64,000 nt of DNA, taken from assembly GCF_003289965.1 (NCBI RefSeq), contig NZ_QMBQ01000007.1, positions 1 through 64,000 of the forward strand. The letters are read 5' to 3'. Position 1 is the stretch's first letter. Every line of letters begins with the position of its first letter. Below, in pieces: positions 16,139 through 24,372 of this stretch. Position numbers and translations under genes: made by a program. This stretch comes from Mesorhizobium atlanticum. Lineage in GTDB: Bacteria; Pseudomonadota; Alphaproteobacteria; Rhizobiales; Rhizobiaceae. The notes under the pieces were generated by a model. It was not told the DNA's origin. It ran no database searches and was given only the letters and a program-made list of their open reading frames with translations.

Positions 16139-17017
16139 ATGAGCAAGATCGAGACGATCGGCATTGTCGGCGCGGGTCAGATGGGTGGCGGTATTGCCCA
16201 TGTCTCGGCGCTGGGTGGCTACAAGGTCCTGATCCACGACATATCGGCCGACCGGATCGAGAAGGGCATCGCCACCATCAGCGGCAACATGGCCCGCCAG
16301 GTCGGTTCCGGCAAGCTCGAGGAAAAGGCGCGCAACGAAGCGATGGCGCGCATCTCCGCCGCCCCGGCCATGGCCGACCTCGCCGCCGCCGACCTCGTGA
16401 TCGAAGCGGCGACCGAGGACGAGACGGTCAAGCGCAAGATCTACGCGCAGCTCTGCCCGCAGCTCAATCCGGAAGCGATTTTGGCCACCAACACCTCGTC
16501 CATCTCGATCACCCGGCTCGCCGCCCAGACCGATCGTCCCGAGCGCTTCATCGGCATACATTTCATGAACCCGGTGCCGGTGATGAAGCTGGTCGAGCTG
16601 GTGCGCGGCATCGCCACCGAGGACCAGACCTTCGAGGCGGCCAAGAATTACGTGAAGCACCTCGACAAGACCGTCACCGTCTCGGAGGATTTCCCCGCCT
16701 TCATCGTCAACCGCATCCTTTTGCCGATGATCAACGAGGCGATCTACACGCTCTATGAGGGAGTCGGCACGGTCGACGCCATCGACACCGCCATGCGGCT
16801 CGGCGCCAACCATCCGATGGGACCATTGCAGCTCGCCGACTTCATCGGCCTCGACACCTGTCTTTCGATCATGCAGGTGCTGCATGAGGGCCTGTCGGAC
16901 TCGAAATACCGCCCCTGCCCGCTGCTGGTCAAATATGTCGAGGCGGGCTGGCTCGGCCGCAAGACCGGTCGCGGTTTCTATGACTATCGCGGCGACCATC
17001 CGGTACCGACACGCTGA
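16139..17017 (+). CDS. 3-hydroxybutyryl-CoA dehydrogenase
   Basis: This 292-residue, single-domain 3-hydroxyacyl-CoA dehydrogenase has the NAD motif GAGQMGGGIA near residues 9-18, the catalytic His141 in HFMNPVPVMKLVE, and the C-terminal dimer domain with NRILLPMINEA and GANHPMGPLQLADFIGLD. It interconverts acetoacetyl-CoA and 3-hydroxybutyryl-CoA. Its place behind etfBA is common in rhizobia. The ATG at 16139 begins the conserved protein; the open frame upstream runs through the etfA end and the terminator and is not coding. Confidence 0.95.
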   Translation: MSKIETIGIVGAGQMGGGIAHVSALGGYKVLIHDISADRIEKGIATISGNMARQVGSGKLEEKARNEAMARISAAPAMADLAAADLVIEAATEDETVKRKIYAQLCPQLNPEAILATNTSSISITRLAAQTDRPERFIGIHFMNPVPVMKLVELVRGIATEDQTFEAAKNYVKHLDKTVTVSEDFPAFIVNRILLPMINEAIYTLYEGVGTVDAIDTAMRLGANHPMGPLQLADFIGLDTCLSIMQVLHEGLSDSKYRPCPLLVKYVEAGWLGRKTGRGFYDYRGDHPVPTR

Positions 17018-17047
17018 TCTTCCGCGGCTGAACCCTTTCGACGCGGC

Positions 17048-19036
17048 TCAGGACGCCTCGGCGAGCGGCATAGGCGGCACATCTCTCGACGCTTCGTCCG
17101 GCGCGGCGGAAACGCAACCGCGGCCGGCCGCCTTGGCGGCGTAGCAGGCGGCGTCGGCACGCGCGATGATCTCGTCCACCTCGCCGCAGCCGGCGCGGAT
17201 CGGCGCAAGCCCGATGCTGGCGCCGATCGAATGCGGGCGACCGTCCCAGCTGAAATTGAGGTTGCGGATGGCATCGATGATAGAGCGCGCCGCGATCGGC
17301 CCGCGCGTCGCGCCGCCCGATTGAAGGATGACGGCGAACTCGTCGCCGCCAAGCCGCGCGACGATGTCTCCCGGGCCCAGCACATCGCGCAAGGTGTCGG
17401 CCACGCGCCTGAGCAGCGCATCGCCCGCGGCGTGGCCGCCGGTGTCGTTGACCGCCTTGAAGTGGTCGAGGTCGACGAACATGAACTGGTGCTCGCCGCC
17501 ATTGAGCCGGCATTGGTCGACCAGTTCCTCCATGGTGCGCATGAAGCTCGAACGGTTTGCGAGCCCGGTTAGCGCGTCGTGGGCGGCGGCATAGGCCAGC
17601 TGGCGCTGCAGGGCGCGCGCATCGGTGAAGTCCTGGAAGACGATGACCAGGCCGCAGAACTGCTCGCGGTCGTTCATGATCGGCGACACCACCTGGCGGA
17701 TGCTGCAGCGCGTATCGTCGCGCCGCACGAGGACCGCGCGTGTGTTCTGGTCGCAACGGGGCCGTTCGCTCGCCGAAGGGCGAGTCAAGCCGATTCTCTG
17801 CCCGCTTTCCTCGTCGACCGCCCAATAGACATGGCCGAGCACCTTTCCAAGGGCTTCGCCGACGTCAACGCCGGTGAGCTTTTCCGCGACCGGGTTCATG
17901 AAGGTGATGCGGTTGGCGGCATCGGTGCAGATCACCGCGTCGCCGATCGACTGCAGCGTCACCCTTAGGCGCTCCTTCTCGTCGGCCAGCATCGCGGCCG
18001 AAACCATCAGCCGCGCTTCGGCCTCCTTGCGCTGCGTGATATCGGTCAGGCTGCCGATGGCACGGATCACCCGGCCCTCGGCGTCGCGCTCGATCGTCTT
18101 GCCGCGGTCGAGGATCCAGACCCAGTGGCCGTTCTTGTGCCGCATCCGGAACTCGGCTTCGAAAAAGGGCGTCTCGCCGGCAAGGTGCGCGCGATCCGCC
18201 TCGGCGACGCGTGCTTGGTCGTCCGGATGGATCATGGTCCGCCAGCGGTCGGGGTCGCCGTCGAGCTCGCCATCGGCATAGCCCAGCATTTTCACCCAGG
18301 TTTCGGAATAGGTTGTGCCGCCCTTGCGCATGTCGAGGCTCCAGACGCCCTGTCCGGTGCTGGTGAGCGCGAAGTTCCAACGCGTCTCCGCCTCGGCGAT
18401 GCGTGCCTCGGCCTGCTTGCGGGCGTCGATGTCCTCGATCTGCGACACCAGATAAAGCGGCTTGCCGGTATCCTCGTCCCGGATGACCGAACCGGCGAGT
18501 TGTGCCCAGACCGGGGTCCCGTCCTTCCTGAGGTAGCGCTTTTCGAAATGGTAGGAGCTGATCTTGCCTTCCCGCACGTTTATCATCGTCTCGCGGCCGA
18601 TCAGAAGATCGTCCGGATGCGTGATCTGCGGGAAGGTCAGTGCCTCGATCTCGGCGCGACTATAGCCCAGCATCGCGGCAAAGGCCGGGTTGGCCTGCTG
18701 GATGCGCCCGTCGAGTCCGACAATGGCAACGCCGATCGCCGAATCCTCCATGGCGCGACGGAAGCGCTGCTCGCTCTCGGCGATCTGCCGGCGGTCATCG
18801 ACGATGCGGTTGATGAACAGCGCCGACAAGAACAGCGTCGCGGCGATGATGGCGATTGAAATCTGCAGGCAGAGTTTCAGCGCGTCCGCACCAAATTCAA
18901 AGCGTGGAGACAGGACCGAAGCGGCGGTGGCAACCAAGCCGACCGCCAGCAGCCCCTGCGCGGCGTGCCTGTCGGCACGGAGCCCTTTCCAGTTCAACCA
19001 CGCCACGATGCGATCCACCCCAACACGCAACAGCAC
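17048..19036 (-). CDS. Membrane PAS-PAS-PAS-GGDEF diguanylate cyclase
   Basis: This 662-residue protein has two N-terminal membrane segments (about residues 27-45 and 53-75), three PAS/PAC modules (roughly 85-205, 215-340 and 350-475, with phrases such as GYSRAEIEAL, MLGYADGELDGDPDRW and ITFMNPVAEKLTG) and a C-terminal GGDEF domain (480-645). The active site reads ARLGGDEFAV, so it should make cyclic di-GMP. The usual inhibitory RxxD site before the GGDEF is replaced by GPGD, so product inhibition may be lost. The GTG start at 19036 has no clear ribosome site. The gene converges with the 3-hydroxybutyryl-CoA dehydrogenase. Confidence 0.85.
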   Translation of the reverse strand: MLLRVGVDRIVAWLNWKGLRADRHAAQGLLAVGLVATAASVLSPRFEFGADALKLCLQISIAIIAATLFLSALFINRIVDDRRQIAESEQRFRRAMEDSAIGVAIVGLDGRIQQANPAFAAMLGYSRAEIEALTFPQITHPDDLLIGRETMINVREGKISSYHFEKRYLRKDGTPVWAQLAGSVIRDEDTGKPLYLVSQIEDIDARKQAEARIAEAETRWNFALTSTGQGVWSLDMRKGGTTYSETWVKMLGYADGELDGDPDRWRTMIHPDDQARVAEADRAHLAGETPFFEAEFRMRHKNGHWVWILDRGKTIERDAEGRVIRAIGSLTDITQRKEAEARLMVSAAMLADEKERLRVTLQSIGDAVICTDAANRITFMNPVAEKLTGVDVGEALGKVLGHVYWAVDEESGQRIGLTRPSASERPRCDQNTRAVLVRRDDTRCSIRQVVSPIMNDREQFCGLVIVFQDFTDARALQRQLAYAAAHDALTGLANRSSFMRTMEELVDQCRLNGGEHQFMFVDLDHFKAVNDTGGHAAGDALLRRVADTLRDVLGPGDIVARLGGDEFAVILQSGGATRGPIAARSIIDAIRNLNFSWDGRPHSIGASIGLAPIRAGCGEVDEIIARADAACYAAKAAGRGCVSAAPDEASRDVPPMPLAEAS

Positions 19037-19158
19037 GTTGCCGCAACCCTGGCGGATCGGTTTTAAGGAATGGTTGCGCGGATGATGGCGATCGTTCCGC
19101 TAACCGGCAAACAATTTCCGGCATGATTAAAGGACTGTTTCGAAACAGCCCCGGCGGG

Positions 19159-19797
19159 CTACCAGCGCACGAAAAGCCGGCCGCCGATGGCCCCGAGCAG
19201 CGTCAGGAAGGCGATGGCGATCGTATACCAGGTGGCGACGAAAAGCGGCGAATCGTCGAAGCAATGCGCGGCATAGAAGGTTGCCGCCAGCCCCCCCGCG
19301 AGCAGCCCGGCGGTGGCACCCGCGAGCACCGGCCGCGTCGGCGCGCCGTAGCGCAGCATGCCGAGAAAGACCGCCAGCGGACCAACGCCGATCAGCGGGA
19401 TGAAAGTCATGCAGATCATCATGTTCGAGCCGACGAGCCGCTTGCCCCAATCGGCCTGCGGTACGGCGAAAAGCTCCAGGATCACCGCCAGCACGACCAG
19501 AAGCGGCGCGGCAACCATCCAGGTCATCGCCCGCCTGGTCGAGGCACCTGGCATCGACAGCACTCGGATCAGCGCGAAGGCGCTGGCCGCAAGCACCAGC
19601 GTGAACACGAATTTCGACATGAAGCGCATCGTGTGCATGGCCGGCATGATGTCGGGACGCGGCCCGATGGTGGTAAAGAACATGGCTGCCGCGATCGCCA
19701 CGGCAACGCCGGCCGCCAGCCACCAGGCCTTGCCCATCGGCATTGCCTTCTTGCCGGCATCCGCGTCGAGCGCTTTGATCAGATCCTCTGTCCTCAT
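19159..19797 (-). CDS. nrsF: NrsF/DUF1109 membrane anti-sigma factor
   Basis: This 212-residue protein has about six membrane helices and the DUF1109 (NrsF) layout. Caulobacter NrsF holds its ECF sigma factor at the membrane and releases it on heavy-metal (Cr, Cd) stress through two conserved cysteines. Here matching cysteines are C129 (NMMICMTF) and C179 (FYAAHCFDD), 50 residues apart. The gene begins one base after the stop of the sigma-factor gene, so the pair is translationally coupled. The 120-base gap downstream holds no gene. Confidence 0.85.
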   Translation of the reverse strand: MRTEDLIKALDADAGKKAMPMGKAWWLAAGVAVAIAAAMFFTTIGPRPDIMPAMHTMRFMSKFVFTLVLAASAFALIRVLSMPGASTRRAMTWMVAAPLLVVLAVILELFAVPQADWGKRLVGSNMMICMTFIPLIGVGPLAVFLGMLRYGAPTRPVLAGATAGLLAGGLAATFYAAHCFDDSPLFVATWYTIAIAFLTLLGAIGGRLFVRW

Positions 19798-19798
19798 G

Positions 19799-20335
19799 TC
19801 ACTGTCGTCCGAATCTTTTAGCGATCGCGGCGAGGCCGCGATGCAGCGATACGCGCACCGCCGTCTCGCTGACGCCGAGCTTGGCGGCGGTCTCGCCGAT
19901 CGAATGGCCGTCGACCGAGATTGACGAGACGACCGAACGCTGCGTCGGCGGCAGTCCCTCGAGCGCCCGGTTTATGTCGCGCTCGCTGACCGTCTCCGTC
20001 TCCGGCTCGGCGAAGGTCTCTGCGATCTCGTCGATCTCGACCTCGATGCGCCGCCCTCGCCGGCGAAACGCGTCGATAAGCTTGAAGCGGGCGATCGCGT
20101 AGACCCAGGGCAGCACCGGCGCGTCCGACCGCCAGGTGTGGCGTTTCACATGAATGGCCAGCAAGGTTTCCTGCACGACATCCTCGGGGTCGACTCCGCC
20201 CTGAACGATCTTGCGCCGGACAAAACCGCGAACGAGGGCGGCGATGCGGTGCAGAAAGTCGGCATAAGCCCTTTCATCTCCCGCGATCGCGGCCCTGAGC
20301 AGCCGGGAGAGCTCTGCCTCGTCCTTGCCGGTCAC
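19799..20335 (-). CDS. sigF: ECF sigma factor (SigF type, partner of NrsF)
   Basis: This 178-residue sigma-70 family protein has region 2 (DPEDVVQETLLAIHVKRHTW, with APVLPWVYAIARFKLIDAFRRR for -10 recognition) and region 4 (LPPTQRSVVSSISVDGHSIGETAAKLGVSETAVRVSLHRG). It is of the ECF group found with DUF1109 anti-sigma factors. The GTG start at 20335 has GGGGG about nine bases upstream. A promoter of the form its own group uses lies directly upstream (20354-20379), implying autoregulation. Expected targets are oxidative or metal stress genes such as methionine sulfoxide reductases, none of which lie in this window. Confidence 0.9.
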   Translation of the reverse strand: MTGKDEAELSRLLRAAIAGDERAYADFLHRIAALVRGFVRRKIVQGGVDPEDVVQETLLAIHVKRHTWRSDAPVLPWVYAIARFKLIDAFRRRGRRIEVEIDEIAETFAEPETETVSERDINRALEGLPPTQRSVVSSISVDGHSIGETAAKLGVSETAVRVSLHRGLAAIAKRFGRQ

Positions 20336-20353
20336 AAGAGTTTACCCCCGAAG

Positions 20354-20379
20354 TTCGCATCTCGGCCCTGGTTTGTTAC
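20354..20379 (-). promoter_or_regulatory. SigF-type promoter of the sigF-nrsF operon
   Basis: On the minus strand GTAACA (20379-20374) and CGAA (20357-20354) are separated by exactly 16 bases. This fits, with one mismatch in the -35, the GTAACC-N16-CGAA promoter described for Caulobacter SigF. The -10 ends 18 bases before the GTG of sigF. Confidence 0.65.
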
Positions 20380-20465
20380 GTGGCCGGCGAAATAATGTCC
20401 AAGCCAAACTGCCGCAAAATCACGAAAGTTTGCGGCCGGCGACCGATTGAAGCAGGCCACAATCT

Positions 20466-20480
20466 TGACTACAACAATCA
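20466..20480. promoter_or_regulatory. IRO box (RirA-type iron operator) before fbpA
   Basis: TGA (20466-20468) and TCA (20478-20480) are separated by nine bases, matching the rhizobial IRO-box form TGA-N9-TCA bound by the iron regulator RirA. It overlaps a TTGACT that could be the -35 of fbpA, so binding would block transcription when iron is plentiful. Confidence 0.65.
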
Positions 20481-20539
20481 GGTATTGGTAGGTGCAGCCG
20501 TGCCCGAACCCCTGTCTCCAGATTTTGAGGACGATGCCC

Positions 20540-21544
20540 ATGAAAATTGCCCTTTCCACGCTCGCCGGCGCCGCGATGGCGCTCGGCCTGATCGCCGGCC
20601 CGGCCATGGCAGAGGATCAAGGCATCGTCGTCTACAATGCCCAGCATGAGAGCCTCGCCAAGGAATGGGCGAAAGGCTTCACCAAGGAGACCGGCATCAA
20701 GGTCACGCTGCGCAATGGCGGCGACAGCGATTTCTCCAACCAGATCGTCGCCGAGGGCGCGGCCTCATCGGCCGACGTGTTCCTGACCGAGAATTCGCCG
20801 GCCATGGCGCTGGTCGAGGCGGCCGGCCTGTTCGCTCCGGTCGACGCCGACACCCTCGCCCAGGTGCCGCAGGAATATCAGCCCTCGACCGGCAAATGGG
20901 TGGGCGTCGCAGCGCGCAGCACTGTCTTTGTCTACAACAAGGCCAAGCTCAAGGAAGACCAGTTACCCAAATCGCTGCTCGATCTCGCCGATCCGAGCTG
21001 GAAGGGCCGCTGGGCCGCCTCGCCCTCAGGAGCCGACTTCCAGGCCATCGTCAGCGCCCTGCTCCAGCTCAAGGGCGAGACCGCGACCGCCGACTGGCTG
21101 AAGGCGATGAAGGACAATTTCACCGCCTACAAGGGCAACAGCACTGTCATGAAGGCGGTCAATGCCGGCGAGATCGATGGCGGCGTGATCTACCACTATT
21201 ACTGGTTCGGCGATCAGGCCAAGACCGGCGAGAACAGCAAGAATGTCGGCCTGCATTATTTCAAGAACCAGGACCCGGGCGCCTTCGTTTCGGTGTCGGG
21301 CGGCGGCGTGCTGGCTTCCAGCAAGCACCAGAAGGAAGCCCAGGCGTTCCTGAAGTGGGTGACCGGCAAGGGCGGGCAGGACGTGTTGAAGACGGGCACG
21401 TCGTATGAATATGCGGTCGGCAAGGATGCCCAGTCCAACCCGAAGCTGGTGCCGCTGGCCGATCTGCAGGCGCCGAAAATCGATCCGGCGACGCTGAATT
21501 CCAAGAAGGTCATCGACCTGATGACGCAAGCCGGCTTGCTTTAG
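20540..21544 (+). CDS. fbpA: Ferric iron ABC transporter, periplasmic binding protein
   Basis: This 334-residue protein has a signal peptide ending near GPAMA at residue 24, then the FbpA/AfuA fold (VVYNAQHESLAKEWAKGF; GGDSDFSNQIVAEG). The iron-binding tyrosine cluster is present as Y218, Y220 and Y221 in IYHYYWFGDQ. It captures Fe3+ in the periplasm and delivers it to FbpB. The ATG at 20540 has GAGG nine bases upstream; an ATG at 20534 is less likely. An intrinsic terminator follows, so fbpA is probably made in excess over fbpBC. Confidence 0.9.
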   Translation: MKIALSTLAGAAMALGLIAGPAMAEDQGIVVYNAQHESLAKEWAKGFTKETGIKVTLRNGGDSDFSNQIVAEGAASSADVFLTENSPAMALVEAAGLFAPVDADTLAQVPQEYQPSTGKWVGVAARSTVFVYNKAKLKEDQLPKSLLDLADPSWKGRWAASPSGADFQAIVSALLQLKGETATADWLKAMKDNFTAYKGNSTVMKAVNAGEIDGGVIYHYYWFGDQAKTGENSKNVGLHYFKNQDPGAFVSVSGGGVLASSKHQKEAQAFLKWVTGKGGQDVLKTGTSYEYAVGKDAQSNPKLVPLADLQAPKIDPATLNSKKVIDLMTQAGLL

Positions 21545-21576
21545 TTCGCGTTCGTCCTAAAAGGGCAAACGACCGT

Positions 21577-21617
21577 GCTCCCGCGGGAACTCGCTTCCGT
21601 GGGAGCGCTTTTGTTTT
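21577..21617 (+). terminator. Terminator/attenuator between fbpA and fbpB
   Basis: GCTCCCGCGGGAA pairs with TTCCGTGGGAGC across a short loop, followed by GCTTTTGTTTT. Lying inside an otherwise continuous fbpABC run, it likely lets only part of the transcripts continue into the permease gene. Confidence 0.8.
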
Positions 21618-21704
21618 GGAGATGGCCTCGTCGATGACGATCATCTGCGTTTGCGGCCGCGGCCGCGGTTCATCACGTCGCTTCAAGGCGGCCTATTCCG
21701 GCTG

Positions 21705-23279
21705 ATGGCGTCCGCGATCCACCTCACGCCTTCCACGCTGCCGGCGGCCGGGATGAAGAAGCGCCGGGCCATGTCGTGGATCACGCTCGCCGCGGCTTTG
21801 ATCTCGCTCATCGCGCTGCTGCCTCTCGCCTTTATCGTCTGGATCGCGGTCCAGACCGGCTGGGATACGGTGGTGGCGCTGGTCTTCCGCCCACGCGTCG
21901 GCGAACTGCTGGTCAACACCGTGCTCCTCGTCATCATCACCGTGCCGATCGCCATCACGCTGTCGGTGGCGCTGGCCTGGCTGACCGAGCGCAGCGACCT
22001 GCCTGGCAATCGGCTGTGGTCGTGGCTGTCGGTGGCGCCGCTCGCCATCCCTGCTTTCGTGCACTCCTATGCCTGGATCAGCTTTGTCCCTGGCCTGCAC
22101 GGGCTCTGGGCCGGCGTGCTGGTTTCCGTCATCGCCTATTTCCCGTTCCTCTACCTGCCGATCTCCGCGGCATTGCGCCGTCTCGATCCGGCGTTGGAGG
22201 ATGCGGCGGCGGCGCTTGGCCTTGGCCCCTGGCGGGTTTTCGCGCGCGTCGTGCTGCCGCAGCTGAGGCTCGCCATCTGCGGCGGCTCGCTGTTGGTCGG
22301 CCTGCATCTTCTGGCCGAGTACGGCCTCTATGTCTTCATCCGCTTCGACACGTTCACCACCGCGATCGTCGACCAGTTCCAGTCGACCTTCAACGGCCCT
22401 GCCGCCAACATGCTGGGCGCTGTGCTGGTGGTCTGCTGCCTTTTCCTGCTGGCTCTCGAGGTGACGATACGCGGCGAGGAGCGCTATGCGCGCGTCGGTT
22501 CAGGCGCCGCGCGCAAGCAGCAGCGCGCCCGGCTTGGCCGCGCCACGCCAGCCTGCCTGTTCTTGCCGGCGGCCGTCGCGCTGCTGTCGCTCGGCGTGCC
22601 CTTCGTCACTGTCGGCCGCTGGCTGCTGGCGGGAGGCGCCGATGTCTGGCGCTGGGACGAGATCAGCCTGGCGCTCGGCCAGACGCTGTTCCTTGCCATC
22701 GTCGGCGCCGTGCTTGCGACGGTTGCCGCCATGCCGATGGCCTGGATCTCGATCCGCGCGCCGGGACGGCTGCAGCGCCTGCTCGAGGGCTGCAACTACA
22801 TCGTCGGCGCTTTGCCCGGCGTGGTCATTGCGCTGGCCCTGGTGACCATCACCGTGCGCGTCGCGTTGCCGCTCTACCAGACGCTGTTCACCATCCTGTT
22901 TGGCTATGCGCTGATGTTCCTGCCGCGCGCGCTGATAAGCCTGCGCGCTTCGATCGCGCAGGCTCCGGTGGAGCTGGAACGCGCCGCTTCCAGCCTCGGC
23001 CGGCCGCCGGTCAAGGCACTGTGGGCAACGACCATCCGTCTGTCGGCGCCGGGCGCGGCGGCCGGCATGGCGATGGTGGCGCTCGGCATCACCAATGAGC
23101 TTACCGCCACCCAGATGCTGGCGCCCAACGGCACCCGCACCCTGGCAATGGCCTTCTGGTCCTACAGCGGTGAGATCGACTACGCCTCCGCCGCTCCCTA
23201 CGCGCTGATCATGGTGGCGATGTCGTTGCCGATGACCTGGTGGCTCTACGTCCAGTCGAAGCGGATGGCCGGACGATGA
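21705..23279 (+). CDS. fbpB: Ferric iron ABC transporter, fused permease
   Basis: This protein of about 524 residues has twelve membrane helices in two fused permease halves, as in FbpB/AfuB. Each half has an EAA-type loop: ALEDAAAALGLGPWRVFARVVLPQL near residue 160 and VELERAASSLGRPPVKALWATTIRL near residue 430. The start is uncertain: ATG 21705 is chosen, with ATG 21753 (MKKRRAM) and TTG 21651 as alternatives. Its stop overlaps the start of fbpC. Confidence 0.9.
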   Translation: MASAIHLTPSTLPAAGMKKRRAMSWITLAAALISLIALLPLAFIVWIAVQTGWDTVVALVFRPRVGELLVNTVLLVIITVPIAITLSVALAWLTERSDLPGNRLWSWLSVAPLAIPAFVHSYAWISFVPGLHGLWAGVLVSVIAYFPFLYLPISAALRRLDPALEDAAAALGLGPWRVFARVVLPQLRLAICGGSLLVGLHLLAEYGLYVFIRFDTFTTAIVDQFQSTFNGPAANMLGAVLVVCCLFLLALEVTIRGEERYARVGSGAARKQQRARLGRATPACLFLPAAVALLSLGVPFVTVGRWLLAGGADVWRWDEISLALGQTLFLAIVGAVLATVAAMPMAWISIRAPGRLQRLLEGCNYIVGALPGVVIALALVTITVRVALPLYQTLFTILFGYALMFLPRALISLRASIAQAPVELERAASSLGRPPVKALWATTIRLSAPGAAAGMAMVALGITNELTATQMLAPNGTRTLAMAFWSYSGEIDYASAAPYALIMVAMSLPMTWWLYVQSKRMAGR

Positions 23280-24358
23280 GCTTTCTCGAACTCAGCGATG
23301 TCGCCAAGAACTACGGTCCGGTGACGGCGTTGGCCGGCGTCGACCTTCGGGTCGAAAGCGGCAGCCGCACCGCGATCGTTGGACCGTCCGGCTGCGGCAA
23401 GACCACCTTGCTCAGGCTGATCGCCGGTTTCGAGGCGCCGGACCGCGGCCGCATCGCGCTTGATGGCAAGGTGCTCGCCAACGGCGGCGCGGCCGTGCCG
23501 GCGCATCGCCGCGGCATCGGCGTGGTGGCCCAGGATGGCGCCCTGTTCCCACATCTCAGCATCGCCGACAATATCGGTTTCGGCATCGCGCGGAATGCCG
23601 ACAAACGGGCCGACCATATCGTCGAGCTCGCCTATATCGTCGGGCTGGACAAGGCTGTCCTGAAGCGCCGGCCGCACGAGCTGTCGGGCGGCCAGCAGCA
23701 GCGTGTCGCGCTTGCGCGCGCCATGGCGATGAAGCCGAGGCTGATGCTGCTGGACGAACCCTTCTCGGCGCTCGACACCGGGCTTCGCGCTTCGATGCGC
23801 AAGGCGGTCGCCGAGCTTCTTGAAGAGGCGGGCATCACCACCATCCTGGTCACGCACGACCAGGCCGAGGCGCTGTCCTTCGCCAACCAGGTGGCGGTGA
23901 TGCGCGACGGCCTGTTCTCGCAGGTCGGCACGCCGCGCGAGCTCTATTTCCAGCCCAGGGACAGGATGGTCGCCGAATTCCTCGGCGACGCCATCATCGT
24001 GCCCGCCAGGATCGCGGACGGCTTCGCCGTGTCGCGGCTCGGCCGCATCGCCGTCGACACGAAGGAACGGCGCGATGTCGCGCGCATCATGCTGCGGCCC
24101 GAGCAGATCCTGCTCAAGCGGACCTCGCGCGAAGGCATGTCGGGCACGCCGGACATGCTGTTCGGCGAGGTGACGGACTGCGAGTTCGCGGGCGCCGTCT
24201 GCACCGTGGCGGTACGGCTGCTCAACAGCCCGGATCCGCCGGACGCGGCCGCGATCGGCAACACGCCGCTCACCTTGCGCAGGACAGGCATGGACGCGCC
24301 GGAGGTCGGCGAGATCGTGCGGCTGACCGTCACCGGCAAGGCGCACGTCTTTGCTTGA
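23276..24358 (+). CDS. fbpC: Ferric iron ABC transporter, ATP-binding protein
   Basis: This 360-residue ATPase has Walker A GPSGCGKTT, the signature LSGGQQQRVALARA, Walker B LMLLDEPFSALD and the switch His in ILVTHDQAEAL. A C-terminal TOBE-like regulatory domain (about residues 240-350) includes the LRPEQILL segment. The ATG overlaps the fbpB TGA, so the genes are coupled. With fbpA, fbpB and the IRO box it forms a complete Fe3+ importer that needs no siderophore receptor in this window. The metallophosphoesterase gene converges 14 bases downstream. Confidence 0.92.
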   Translation: MSFLELSDVAKNYGPVTALAGVDLRVESGSRTAIVGPSGCGKTTLLRLIAGFEAPDRGRIALDGKVLANGGAAVPAHRRGIGVVAQDGALFPHLSIADNIGFGIARNADKRADHIVELAYIVGLDKAVLKRRPHELSGGQQQRVALARAMAMKPRLMLLDEPFSALDTGLRASMRKAVAELLEEAGITTILVTHDQAEALSFANQVAVMRDGLFSQVGTPRELYFQPRDRMVAEFLGDAIIVPARIADGFAVSRLGRIAVDTKERRDVARIMLRPEQILLKRTSREGMSGTPDMLFGEVTDCEFAGAVCTVAVRLLNSPDPPDAAAIGNTPLTLRRTGMDAPEVGEIVRLTVTGKAHVFA

Positions 24359-24372
24359 ATGCTAGCGTGGCA

